The notes below the pieces were generated by a model. It saw nothing but the letters and a program-made list of their open reading frames with translations. It was not told the DNA's origin and made no database searches. From contig USBB01000008.1 in NCBI GenBank assembly GCA_900552795.1, positions 13,992 to 77,991 of the forward strand: 64,000 bases of DNA, given 5' to 3'. Both the position numbers and the translations under genes were made by a program. Within the stretch, counting starts at the first letter, position 1. Each line of letters starts with the position of its first letter. The stretch is from an uncultured Eubacterium sp. Lineage in GTDB: Bacteria > Bacillota > Clostridia > Lachnospirales > Lachnospiraceae. Shown piece after piece: positions 1 through 8,570 of this stretch.

Positions 1-421
1 ATATTCCAAGCACATCATTTTCAATTTCTACCGGCTTAATATACTCTTCCCAAAGCTTTTCAAGCTCCCGACACTCTGTCTTAGCCTCCAACACTTCTGT
101 CAGGCACCATGAATTAATTTCTTGGGTTTCTGCGCCCTGCGGAAGCTTTTTCTCAGATAATTTTCTGACTCTTATTCTGCAAATCTGACCCTTTCTAAAA
201 AGATTCCAACCCTTTTCACCATTTCTTTCTTCATCTGTAACGGGCCATCCCAATCTTCCTCTTCTAATATCCTCCTTCCCGTTTTCACAAAACACCATTC
301 CAAGCGTTGTAGCTGTCATAGCCCAGTAGTTGTTGCATTTACCTGCACCAAGAACATTTTCAATCAATACAATAACTTCATGCTCCTCGTCTTCATATCT
401 TTCATAAAAATCTTCAAACAC
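1..421 (-). CDS. Hypothetical protein, N-terminal part (DUF2262-like)
   Basis: An open frame runs from a GTG at 419-421 off the left edge of the window, so only about 140 residues are visible. The start is chosen because AAGGAGG lies a few bases upstream of the GTG and the product begins VFEDFYERYEDEEHEV. The visible protein is acidic, has Trp-rich patches (NYWAMTATTLG, RLGWPVTDEE) and ends in a segment containing EYIKPVEIENDVLGI. That last segment resembles the entry to DUF2262-type proteins of unknown function, but the call rests on memory of the family only. There is no signal peptide or membrane segment. It could be any small cytoplasmic accessory protein; no function is proposed. Confidence 0.5.
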   Translation of the reverse strand, partial: MFEDFYERYEDEEHEVIVLIENVLGAGKCNNYWAMTATTLGMVFCENGKEDIRRGRLGWPVTDEERNGEKGWNLFRKGQICRIRVRKLSEKKLPQGAETQEINSWCLTEVLEAKTECRELEKLWEEYIKPVEIENDVLGI

Positions 422-529
422 TTATTCTCCTCCTTATTCTGTCAGCATTTCGCATCCTCACACATTATATTTTTGCAAAACACGAAACAATCTGTCTAAT
501 TATAATCATGGTGTTTCAACCCCACTCTA

Positions 530-590
530 TAAAGTAAAAAGTGCCCTGCACAGCATAGTTCAAAAGAACCGGCCGATGCAGGGCACAAAA
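530..590 (-). terminator. Intrinsic terminator
   Basis: GTGCCCTGCA and TGCAGGGCAC form a 10-bp stem around a GGCCGGTTCTTTTGAA loop. On the minus strand the stem is followed by TTTTTACTTT. It ends minus-strand transcription from the small reading frame at 560-715, whose stop codon lies in the loop. Confidence 0.7.
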
Positions 591-715
591 AGCCGCAGGC
601 AAGGATTCACAGCTTTTACAGATGTGAATCCATTTAAATATAACAGCTTTTCTTTCCATATAAAGGTGGTATTTAATAATTGCCTTGTATTTTCCACATT
701 GTTTTTGTCTTTCAT
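560..715 (-). CDS. Possible 51-aa peptide
   Basis: A 51-codon frame starts at ATG 713-715 behind CGGAGGTTATT, which is a good ribosome binding site. The same leader layout (small hairpin plus GGAG segment) precedes several certain genes in this window. The product starts MKDKNNVENTRQLL and ends in a Cys/Pro/Phe-rich tail. An internal inverted repeat (GGATTCACA/TGTGAATCC, 603-632) and the terminator at 530-590 overlap its 3' half. I do not recognise it. It may be a real small gene, or only the front of a gene eroded by deletion; the overlap with RNA structure makes coding status uncertain. Confidence 0.3.
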   Translation of the reverse strand: MKDKNNVENTRQLLNTTFIWKEKLLYLNGFTSVKAVNPCLRLFVPCIGRFF

Positions 716-770
716 AATAACCTCCGTTTCTGATACGCTTTGCACCGGAGAATGCACAAGTCAAATATGC

Positions 771-802
771 ATATCATAATGCTTTGCATGATGATATGCA
801 TT
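771..802. repeat. 32-bp dispersed repeat, copy 1
   Basis: This segment reads ATATCATAATGCTTTGCATG followed by ATGATATGCATT. It matches 29197-29228 at 29 of 32 positions. It contains the inner palindrome ATGC-TTTGCAT. Both copies lie in intergenic DNA beside the hairpin/RBS leader module. A second short match, 845-864 against 42840-42859 (consensus GCRATAAAAKCTACTTTGT), links this region to the vanY-like leader. Confidence 0.6.
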
Positions 803-913
803 AGCAATTAGCAAAGTAGCTTGTCAATATACATTTTTGACGCTGCAATAAAATCTACTTTGTATAATTCTAACATATTACACTGCTCTTTAAAATACAT
901 TTTGATTTTTAAT

Positions 914-1290
914 TTATTGACTTGCTTTGATAGCTAAATAAATTAAGTCCACCACATCATCTAATGTCATTTCTTCGGCTCCAAATTCCAACCTATTGCC
1001 TTTCGTTTGATGGCACTTTAATATTTCTTCAAATATTAAATCATAATAAAACGCATATATATTTTATAGTAAACATGATATTCCCATGATACATTCTTTT
1101 TCACCATCTCAATATCTTGTCCAGGAAGCCATTAAAACGAAGCCTCTCATCATTCTAATTCCCAAGTGTCTTTTTCCTTCTTGATTCTATTATCACCATA
1201 TACCACCTTTCTTTTTTATGTCTGCATCAAATTCAAAAAAGACATTATCGTATTCCTCATACCTAAATGAATATACTCTAATGTCTTCCA
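914..1290 (-). pseudogene. Decayed gene remnant
   Basis: The minus strand holds protein-like segments in more than one frame, broken by stops. The upstream part encodes DIRVYSFRYEEYDNVFFEFD and is followed by several stop codons. The downstream part encodes YAFYYDLIFEEILKCH and then EFGAEEMTLDDVVDLIYLAI, ending at TAA (914-916). The composition looks like a small acidic cytoplasmic protein such as an immunity or DUF-type protein, but the family is not identifiable. It has no intact start and no ribosome binding site. It is best read as debris left after accessory-gene loss next to rlmD. Confidence 0.45.
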
Positions 1291-1321
1291 CTTTTCTCTG
1301 TTTTCTTTTATTTTCCCTTAT

Positions 1322-2740
1322 TTAATATGCTGAATCAGTCCCTTTTCTTTGCAACTGAACAACCGTCTCCACATGCACCGTATGCGCGAACTGGTCCACA
1401 GGCTGCACTTTCACAACCTTATACCCATTTTCTGAAAGATATTTTAAATCACGTGCAAGTGTTGAAGCGTCACAGCTCACATACACTATACGCTTTGGTG
1501 AGGCTGTTATTATCGTATCGAGCAGAGTCTGCTCACAGCCCTTTCTTGGCGGGTCAACTACTACAACATCAGGCGTTATGCTTGAAAGCGCCTGCAAATC
1601 ACCGACGGCAGCTTTCTTTTTCATGTCATTATAAAAGGCAGGAACCACTTCTTCTGCCTTTCCCACAAAAAATTCTGCATTAGTTATATTGTTTCGTTTT
1701 GCATTATTTCTGGCATCCTCGATTGCCTGCGGCACTATCTCGACACCGTAAACTTTCTTTGCATTTTTTGCAAGAAAAAGAGAAATTGTACCTATGCCGC
1801 AATATAAATCCCAGACAGTTTCATTTCCGGTAAGTTCAGCATATTCAAGTGCTTTTTGGTAAAGTTTTTCTGTCTGAACCGGATTAACCTGAAAAAATGA
1901 AAGCGGAGAAATCTGATACATAATTCCGCATATGCTGTCCTCAATATATGGCTTCCCCCACAAAGTTTCACAATGCTTTCCGAGAATAACGTTTGTTTTT
2001 TGTTTATTTACATTAACCATTACCGATGTCATTCCCGGAATATTTTTAAGCTTGTCAACCAGTCTATCCTGCTTAGGTAATTTATCCGCGTTAATAATAA
2101 GACATGTCATAATCTGTTTCGTATGAAATCCCATTCGTATAAGCACGTGTCTTACAATTCCTGAATTGCTGTTTTCATCATATGGTGTTACATTACACTC
2201 CTGCATATACTTGCGGACAAGCTCCAATATCTGCTTATTTATTTCTGCACCAAGCCTACAGTCCGTATTTTCTATAATATAATGGGTTCTTCCTGCATAA
2301 AACCCCATAACTATGCGGCCATTTTTATCAAGCCCAACGGGAAACTGAGCTTTATTTCTATAATTAAAAGGTTTTTCCATGCCTATAACAGGATACATCT
2401 CAAAATCAGAAATTCCCCCGATTCTTTTAAGATTATCCGCAACAAGCTTTTCTTTATATTTAAGTTGGGCCTCATATGACATTTCCTGTATCTGACAGCC
2501 CCCGCACTGTTTTGCCACAGGGCACACCGGTGCCACTCTGTCCTTTGACGGTGTAACTACCTTTAAAAGTCTCGCATAGCCATAATTTTTCTTGGCTTTA
2601 ATTACTTTTACCTCAACTACATCACCTATTATGGCATCCTTTACAAAAAGTGTATACCCGTCAGATTTTCCGATTCCCTCGCCTGATGTTCCTATGTCCT
2701 CTATCAAAATAGTTACGCAGTCGTCCTTTTTTAATGCCAT
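1322..2740 (-). CDS. rlmD: 23S rRNA (uracil-C5) methyltransferase, RlmD/RlmCD type
   Basis: The enzyme uses S-adenosylmethionine to methylate C5 of uridine in 23S rRNA. An N-terminal TRAM domain (about residues 5-64) is followed by the iron-sulfur cysteines C73, C79, C82 and C161, of which CGGC is the family signature. The SAM-binding segment VWDLYCGIGTISLFLA lies near residue 309, followed by VVVDPPRKGC. The nucleophile is Cys423 in VSCDASTLARD and the general base is probably Glu458 in HVETV. The length of 472 is normal. The start is supported by AGTGAGGATAAG upstream. In Bacillus one enzyme (RlmCD) modifies both U747 and U1939, so single or dual specificity cannot be told here. It follows the yhaM-like gene by 18 bases and probably shares its transcript. 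Confidence 0.93.
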   Translation of the reverse strand: MALKKDDCVTILIEDIGTSGEGIGKSDGYTLFVKDAIIGDVVEVKVIKAKKNYGYARLLKVVTPSKDRVAPVCPVAKQCGGCQIQEMSYEAQLKYKEKLVADNLKRIGGISDFEMYPVIGMEKPFNYRNKAQFPVGLDKNGRIVMGFYAGRTHYIIENTDCRLGAEINKQILELVRKYMQECNVTPYDENSNSGIVRHVLIRMGFHTKQIMTCLIINADKLPKQDRLVDKLKNIPGMTSVMVNVNKQKTNVILGKHCETLWGKPYIEDSICGIMYQISPLSFFQVNPVQTEKLYQKALEYAELTGNETVWDLYCGIGTISLFLAKNAKKVYGVEIVPQAIEDARNNAKRNNITNAEFFVGKAEEVVPAFYNDMKKKAAVGDLQALSSITPDVVVVDPPRKGCEQTLLDTIITASPKRIVYVSCDASTLARDLKYLSENGYKVVKVQPVDQFAHTVHVETVVQLQRKGTDSAY

Positions 2741-2758
2741 TTATCTTATCCTCACTAA

Positions 2759-3700
2759 TCAAACTATAGTTTTTCTTATATTTGAATCAAGCCAGCGATT
2801 GTATCCGAGCCATTCAGTTGTATCCTTTGCTTCAAGCACCTCTCTCATAGTTTCAAGCTTTGCATCTATATCATCTGCATAAGCTAACGCAAGTGCCTCC
2901 GCAATTGCCGGTCTTTTCGGTGAACCATACTCAAGCTGTCTGTGATGCGCCAGTATACAATGTCCTATTTCAGAAGCAAGATCCTGTGGAAAACCTTCTA
3001 TAGCTTTTATTTTATCCATAACCATCTCGTATCCCATCACGATATGACCGATAAAATTTCCTTCATCTGTATAATCACTCTTAGGAAATGCACAAAATTC
3101 CCTTACTTTTCCGCAATCGTGCAGCATTCCGCATGCAACAAGCAAATCGCGGTTTAAATAATCATAATTTGACGCTATTTTATCACACATTCTCGTAACA
3201 CTTAATGAATGTTCAAGGAGACCTCCAGCAAATGCATGATGAACCGATTTTCCTGCTGCAAATGATTTAAATTTACTGATAAAATCGCTGTCTTCAACAA
3301 AAAATGTATTTAACAGCGCAAGAATATATGGATTTTTTATGCTGTTTACATATCCCATAAGCTCCATATACATCTCATCCATATCAAATTTACTGCAAGG
3401 CACGTAATCAGAAACTATGTATTCTCCCTCTCCGGCTTTTCTTGCCCTGTCTATTTTAAGCTGCAAGGCTCCGTTAAAGCTCGTCACCTGTCCCGTAATT
3501 GCGACATAGTCCATAACATCAAAATCGTCTATACCACCTGAATTTAAATCCCATATTTTACTGTCTATCTGTCCTGTCTTATCCTGCAAAATAACATTGT
3601 CATATTCCTTACCTGTTTTCGTAAGAGCTGTTGACCTCGACTTACACAGATAGACATCTGAAATTCTGTCTCCCTCTTTAAACTTCTCAATAAAATGCAT
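2759..3700 (-). CDS. yhaM: 3'-5' exoribonuclease, YhaM family
   Basis: A single-strand 3'-5' exonuclease with an N-terminal OB-fold (about residues 12-95) and a C-terminal HD phosphohydrolase domain. The metal-binding HD residues are visible in GMLHDCGKVREF (His194-Asp195), with further histidines in HHAFAGGLLEHSLSV (about 154-164) and ILAHH (about 250). The length of 313 fits the 310-320-residue family of Bacillus YhaM (CBF1). The role is mRNA turnover, and in Bacillus also action on DNA. It lies directly upstream of rlmD on the same strand. YhaM is well conserved in Firmicutes and the OB-HD order is diagnostic. Confidence 0.9.
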   Translation of the reverse strand: MHFIEKFKEGDRISDVYLCKSRSTALTKTGKEYDNVILQDKTGQIDSKIWDLNSGGIDDFDVMDYVAITGQVTSFNGALQLKIDRARKAGEGEYIVSDYVPCSKFDMDEMYMELMGYVNSIKNPYILALLNTFFVEDSDFISKFKSFAAGKSVHHAFAGGLLEHSLSVTRMCDKIASNYDYLNRDLLVACGMLHDCGKVREFCAFPKSDYTDEGNFIGHIVMGYEMVMDKIKAIEGFPQDLASEIGHCILAHHRQLEYGSPKRPAIAEALALAYADDIDAKLETMREVLEAKDTTEWLGYNRWLDSNIRKTIV

Positions 3701-3768
3701 AATTTTTCCTCATACTTTCCTAAATTTCTCTGATATCATTATTTACTTTTTCATGATTTTCTTTTTAA

Positions 3769-3814
3769 AATCAGGGTGTCAAAACACACTAATTATGATT
3801 ACACGGATTGTTTC
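3769..3814. repeat. 46-bp dispersed palindromic repeat, copy 1
   Basis: The 46 bases starting AATCAGGGTGTCAAAACACA closely match 37308-37353. The last 23 bases, ATTATGATTACACGGATTGT plus TTC, are identical in both copies. The left half is an imperfect inverted repeat (AATCAGGGTGT/ACACACTAATT). It sits just beyond the 3' end of the HtrA-like gene. Confidence 0.7.
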
Positions 3815-3818
3815 AGCA

Positions 3819-5069
3819 TTAGCGCACCGACAACGTAACTACAAAATCAAGCTCCCTGTAACCGTCAATTCCCGGCCGCTTTACTTTAACTTCAACATCA
3901 TCTCCGCCGCTGCTCTGATACAGCTTCTCTCTAAACGTCTGAATTGTCAAAACAGAATTTCCATTAAATTCAACAATAACATCTCCTGTTTGTATTCCGG
4001 CATTAAATGCAGGCGAATCTATCTGTATGTCGGATATATATACCCCATACGGAAGTCCATACTTTGAAGATGTCGCATATGTCACATTTGTCCCCTTTAT
4101 TCCCATATAAGGAATATCTGAATCTATTGACAAAAATTCAAGCAGCGATTTCAAATCTGAAATTCCTATTATCTCAAGATTTGAATTCTCACCTGCATAC
4201 CTTGAGACACCGATAACATTTCCATCAGTATTAAACAGATAACAATAATCTCCATCAGAAGCCTTTATGCCTATATCTATGACATCATATGCACAATCAG
4301 TACCGCTTTCTGTTGTTATGCCTGTTACAAGACCTTTATCTGCAGTATTCATTTTACCATACAGCCTGCCTACAGCCATAACGGTATCTCCCTGCTTAAC
4401 CATATATGAATTATCAAGCGATGCCACCGAAATTTTTATCTGCTCTTTATCAGGAATATTACTCTTTTTAATGCCAAGTACTGAAATACCTATCTCCTCA
4501 TCCATACTTATAAGATAAGCCTCAACCTCTATTGAATCATTTATTTTTACATATCTTGCTTCCTCATTATTCCCTGTATCACTGCTTGCAAGAACAATAT
4601 ACTCTCCATTCATCTCGCCTATAACCAGTCCGACAGTCTCAGTATCACTTTTTGAGCCTGACATGGCAGCATCAACATCGCTGTTATTTACATCTATTGT
4701 AACTATTGATTTTCTTGCTTTCTCAATAACCTTTTTAAAATCCACTTCCTCTTCACTGTCATGAGTCTGCTCAGTACTATTTTCGATAGTCATCTGTCCC
4801 GTTATAAACGCATCACTCGGATATTGATCCTTATCTATCTGTAAATGTATCCTATCCTGCTCGTTTACCTGCGAAAACCGTGCACTCACCCACGGATAAA
4901 GCAATGACATGACAAATGTCGCAACAACACCGAATATCACTGCTCCCAGTATTAATTTTAATGCTGCAAACAACTTTTTATGCTTTACAAACGGATTTAT
5001 AACAATCTTTTCCGTATACAGCGAATATTCTTCTCTTTGTTCTTCTTTTTTTTCTTTATCTGTATTCAT
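3819..5069 (-). CDS. HtrA-like membrane protein with PDZ domain, catalytic triad lost
   Basis: The protein has a short cytoplasmic head, one membrane segment (ALKLILGAVIFGVVATFVMS), a trypsin-like fold and a C-terminal PDZ domain (YMGIKGTNV to the end; GVYISDIQIDSPAFNAGIQTG). It clearly descends from HtrA/DegP S1C proteases. However, YIVTNNHV of active enzymes reads YIVLASSD, the DLAVL segment reads IGISVLGI, and GNSGGP reads ASDGDYC, so His, Asp and Ser all appear to be missing. I infer an inactive scaffold or sensor that keeps peptide binding through PDZ. The start at 5069 is the internal methionine before NTDKEKKEEQ; upstream starts would add 14 residues without a better ribosome binding site. 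Confidence 0.8.
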   Translation of the reverse strand: MNTDKEKKEEQREEYSLYTEKIVINPFVKHKKLFAALKLILGAVIFGVVATFVMSLLYPWVSARFSQVNEQDRIHLQIDKDQYPSDAFITGQMTIENSTEQTHDSEEEVDFKKVIEKARKSIVTIDVNNSDVDAAMSGSKSDTETVGLVIGEMNGEYIVLASSDTGNNEEARYVKINDSIEVEAYLISMDEEIGISVLGIKKSNIPDKEQIKISVASLDNSYMVKQGDTVMAVGRLYGKMNTADKGLVTGITTESGTDCAYDVIDIGIKASDGDYCYLFNTDGNVIGVSRYAGENSNLEIIGISDLKSLLEFLSIDSDIPYMGIKGTNVTYATSSKYGLPYGVYISDIQIDSPAFNAGIQTGDVIVEFNGNSVLTIQTFREKLYQSSGGDDVEVKVKRPGIDGYRELDFVVTLSVR

Positions 5070-5093
5070 AAGCAAAAAGTCTGCCTCTCTATA

Positions 5094-5215
5094 CATAGTG
5101 TTCGCGTGCAATCATCTTACCATGATTTCACTACGTTTCATCATGGTTCGCGCACATTCGCCAAATGTCTGCTTCGAAGCCGCTTGGCTCATTGTGTTCG
5201 CGTATATTATACCCC
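5094..5215. repeat. Intergenic palindromic block with direct repeats
   Basis: The block holds two near-identical copies of GTGTTCGCGT about 98 bases apart and an inverted repeat ACCATGAT/ATCATGGT. It forms the 5' region of the HtrA-like gene. The rest of the 320-base gap up to mutS2 contains a small hairpin (GGTCA/TGACC at 5297-5308 inside ATGCCA/TGGCAT) and AT-rich promoter-like DNA, with no gene visible. Confidence 0.5.
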
Positions 5216-5433
5216 ATACATATTAACATTTTATGACATAGTTGTTAATAATGCAAATATGCGTTAAAATAAATATAATCATGCTTATTATGCCAAGGTC
5301 ATCTGACCCTGTGGCATCGTAATCATTATTATACTATTTAAATAGCCCCTGCTGCAATAACAAGAATTTCCTGCCACTCTTTTACCGGAAAATCTCTTCT
5401 GCATCAGGAATTAATAAGAAAAGAGGTATTTTT

Positions 5434-7797
5434 ATGAATCTTAAGTCTTTAAAGACTCTTGAATATAACAAAATTATAGAAAAACTTGTATCCTTCGCAG
5501 TTTCTGATAAAGCAAAGGATATGGCAGCAAATCTGATTCCTATGACTGATATAAATGAAATTAACGATGCGCTGTCATTTACAAACGATGCACTTTCCCG
5601 CATTTATGCAAAAGGCACCGCTCCATTTGCAGGAATACGTGACATAACAGCTTCAATTAAACGCCTTGAAGTAGGAAGCGCATTAAATATACATGAACTT
5701 TTGGCAATAAGCTCCCTTCTTAGCTGCGCTTATAATGTAAAAAATTATTATGAAGAAACTGCTGACTCGCTTTCTTCATATTTTGAACTTCTTGAGCCTC
5801 TGACACAGCTTAATAACAAAATAAAGACCTGTATAATATCCGAGGACGAGATAAGCGACGACGCCAGTTCTAATCTGCGCGATATAAGACGACAGATGAG
5901 AATAGCCAATGACAGGATTCATACGGAGCTTACAAAAATTCTTAATTCACCGTCAACCCGAAACTGCCTTCAGGATTTTGTCATAACTACACGACAGGGA
6001 CGCTACTGTCTGCCTGTCAAGGCTGAATATAAATCTCAGGTCTCAGGTATGGTTCACGACCAGTCAGCTACAGGCTCAACTATATTTATTGAACCTGCGG
6101 CAGTCGTAAAGCTCAACAATGACATAAAAGAACTTGAATTAAAGGAACAGGCAGAAATTGAGATAATCCTTGCCTCATTAAGTGCTGCCGCAGCCGAATA
6201 TACGCAGGAACTGTCCACTAATTATACAGTTCTTACTACTCTTGATTTTATATTTGCAAAGGGACAGCTCTCAAAAGCGTTAAAATGCAGCCGCCCTGTA
6301 ATGAACACCGAAAGAAATATCAATATCAAAAAAGGCAGACATCCTCTTATAAACCCTGATAAAGTCGTACCTATAGATATTTACCTCGGAAAGGATTTTA
6401 ATTTGCTTATTATAACAGGCCCAAACACAGGCGGTAAAACTGTTTCCTTAAAGACAGTCGGACTTCTCACGCTTATGGCTCAGGCAGGCCTCAACATTCC
6501 TGCTCTTGATAACTCAGACATTGCTGTATTCAACAACATTTTTGCCGACATCGGTGACGAGCAGAGCATTGAGCAAAGCTTAAGTACTTTCTCATCTCAC
6601 ATGACGCAGACCGTAAACATACTTAACGAGGCTGACGAAAAAAGCCTTATACTGTTCGACGAAATAGGTGCCGGAACAGACCCTACAGAGGGTGCCGCCC
6701 TTGCAATATCAATTCTTAATGATTTGCACATGCGCGGTATCACAACAATGGCTACAACGCATTACAGCGAAATCAAATATTATGCCCTCACAACACCGGG
6801 CGTTGAAAATGCCTGCTGTGAATTTGACGTTGCATCATTAAGACCGACTTACAGACTTCTTATCGGTATTCCGGGAAAGAGTAACGCCTTTGCAATATCA
6901 AAAAAGCTCGGCCTGTCAGACTATATCATTGAGGACGCGTCAAAGCGCATAAACTCACAGGATATACATTTTGAAGATTTACTCTCTGATCTTGAAAAAA
7001 GCAGACTCACAATCGAAAAAGAACAGGCTGAAATCGCAAAATACAAAGAAGAAATAAAACAGCTTAAAGCTGAATTTAAAGAAAAATCAAAGCGTCTTGA
7101 CGAAAAAACCGACAAGATCATAAGAAAAGCAAATGAAAAAGCCGCCGATATACTGCGCGACGCAAAGGAATTTGCGGATGAGACTATTAAGACCATGAAT
7201 AAGCACGGTATGTCAGTTAAAGAGCTTGAAAAGCAGCGCAGTGCAGTTCGCGAAAAGATGAACAAACGTCAGGAAAAACTTGCAGTCAAGCCGGCAAAAA
7301 CAAAATCCCACAAGGCTCATGATATATCTGAATTTAAACCTGGAATGCATGTCAGCGTAATAAGTATGAACCTTATAGGAACGGTTGTCGACAAACCAAA
7401 TTCAAAAGGCGAAATTTCTGTACAGATGGGTATGCTTTCCACAAAGACGAAAATAAATAACCTTGAAATTCTTGAAGGATACGTTGAACCTGAAGACAAA
7501 AACTTTACCAAAGCTTCCGGCTCAGGAAAAATTAAAATGAGTAAATCCTCAAATATATCAACCGAAATAAATCTTTTGGGACTTACCGTAGATGAGGCCA
7601 TAGCCCGTCTTGACAAATATCTTGACGATGCATATATAGCCAAAATACCTCAGGTACGAATTGTACACGGAAAAGGTACCGGAGCTTTAAGAAATGGTGT
7701 GACTGCTTATCTTAGAGGTGTTTCCTACATCAAATCTTTCCGTCTTGGTGAGGTCGGTGAAGGAGATGCCGGTGTAACTATAGTTGATTTTAAATAA
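5434..7797 (+). CDS. mutS2: MutS2 (RqcU), ribosome-collision and recombination ATPase
   Basis: MutS2 has the MutS core and clamp helices (about residues 1-300), an ATPase domain with Walker A GPNTGGKT at 329-336 and Walker B LILFDEIGAGTDP near 405-417, then a long coiled coil (about 500-620). It ends in a KOW-like linker and an Smr domain (about 710-787, with HGKGTGALR). It lacks the mismatch-recognition domain. In Bacillus, MutS2 splits collided ribosomes ahead of RqcH/RqcP tailing and also suppresses recombination. The 787-residue length is standard. The start is supported by AAGAGGTATTTTT. It is first in a plus-strand group with the two-component genes, 24 bases ahead of the regulator. rqcP, from the same rescue pathway, also lies in this window. 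Confidence 0.95.
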   Translation: MNLKSLKTLEYNKIIEKLVSFAVSDKAKDMAANLIPMTDINEINDALSFTNDALSRIYAKGTAPFAGIRDITASIKRLEVGSALNIHELLAISSLLSCAYNVKNYYEETADSLSSYFELLEPLTQLNNKIKTCIISEDEISDDASSNLRDIRRQMRIANDRIHTELTKILNSPSTRNCLQDFVITTRQGRYCLPVKAEYKSQVSGMVHDQSATGSTIFIEPAAVVKLNNDIKELELKEQAEIEIILASLSAAAAEYTQELSTNYTVLTTLDFIFAKGQLSKALKCSRPVMNTERNINIKKGRHPLINPDKVVPIDIYLGKDFNLLIITGPNTGGKTVSLKTVGLLTLMAQAGLNIPALDNSDIAVFNNIFADIGDEQSIEQSLSTFSSHMTQTVNILNEADEKSLILFDEIGAGTDPTEGAALAISILNDLHMRGITTMATTHYSEIKYYALTTPGVENACCEFDVASLRPTYRLLIGIPGKSNAFAISKKLGLSDYIIEDASKRINSQDIHFEDLLSDLEKSRLTIEKEQAEIAKYKEEIKQLKAEFKEKSKRLDEKTDKIIRKANEKAADILRDAKEFADETIKTMNKHGMSVKELEKQRSAVREKMNKRQEKLAVKPAKTKSHKAHDISEFKPGMHVSVISMNLIGTVVDKPNSKGEISVQMGMLSTKTKINNLEILEGYVEPEDKNFTKASGSGKIKMSKSSNISTEINLLGLTVDEAIARLDKYLDDAYIAKIPQVRIVHGKGTGALRNGVTAYLRGVSYIKSFRLGEVGEGDAGVTIVDFK

Positions 7798-7821
7798 TAT
7801 TTTTAAAGGAGGCAGTATGCC

Positions 7822-8526
7822 ATGGTAACAAAACAAAAAATACTTATAGTAGATGATGATGAAAATATTGCCGAGCTTATCGCTCTCTACCTTACAAAGG
7901 AATGTTTTGAGACAAAAATTGTCTACGATGGCGAAAGTGCACTCAATGAAGTATCATCATACAAACCGAACCTTATTTTACTCGACCTTATGCTTCCCGG
8001 CATTGACGGTTATCAGGTATGCCGTGAAATAAGAAAAAATAATAACGTCCCTATAATAATGCTTTCCGCCAAAGGCGAGACCTTTGACAAGGTTTTGGGA
8101 CTTGAGCTCGGTGCCGATGATTACATGATTAAACCTTTTGAAACAAAAGAGCTTGTCGCAAGAGTAAAGGCAGTGCTTCGAAGATATCAGATTCCGCAAT
8201 CCGCCGAACCAGAAAAGGTGCAGTGTGTCGAATATCCTGACCTCACAATTAATTTAAGCAATTACTCTGTAATTTACAACGGAAGAAACATTGAAATGCC
8301 GCCGAAGGAACTTGAACTGCTGTATTTTCTTGCTTCATCTCCCAATCAGGTATTTACAAGAGAGCAGCTTCTTGACAATATATGGGGATACGAATATATA
8401 GGTGACACAAGAACCGTCGACGTTCATATAAAAAGAATCCGTGAAAAAATCAAGGACCACGAGAAATGGGCACTCGATACCGTTTGGGGAATCGGTTACA
8501 AATTTGTCCTAAAAAGCAGACTTTAG
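7822..8526 (+). CDS. OmpR/PhoB-type response regulator
   Basis: The receiver domain begins ILIVDDDENIAEL, with the acceptor aspartate at residue 55 in LILLDLMLPG and the conserved Lys in MIKPFE. A C-terminal winged helix follows (RTVDVHIKRIREKI ... GIGYKF), so it binds DNA when phosphorylated. The start follows AAAGGAGGCAGT. It is 44 bases upstream of the kinase at 8571 and they form one two-component system. The target genes are not evident; cell envelope functions are common for this subfamily. Confidence 0.92.
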   Translation: MVTKQKILIVDDDENIAELIALYLTKECFETKIVYDGESALNEVSSYKPNLILLDLMLPGIDGYQVCREIRKNNNVPIIMLSAKGETFDKVLGLELGADDYMIKPFETKELVARVKAVLRRYQIPQSAEPEKVQCVEYPDLTINLSNYSVIYNGRNIEMPPKELELLYFLASSPNQVFTREQLLDNIWGYEYIGDTRTVDVHIKRIREKIKDHEKWALDTVWGIGYKFVLKSRL

Positions 8527-8570
8527 AACTTATGCACATGCAGAATAAGTATTAATACAAGAGGATTAAT

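Noticed and set aside
3753..4067. Plus-strand frame opposite the HtrA-like gene
   Set aside because: It has no ribosome binding site, no recognisable protein features, and lies wholly against a well-supported minus-strand gene. The same holds for the other antisense frames inside rlmD, mutS2, ftsH, tilS and spoIIE.
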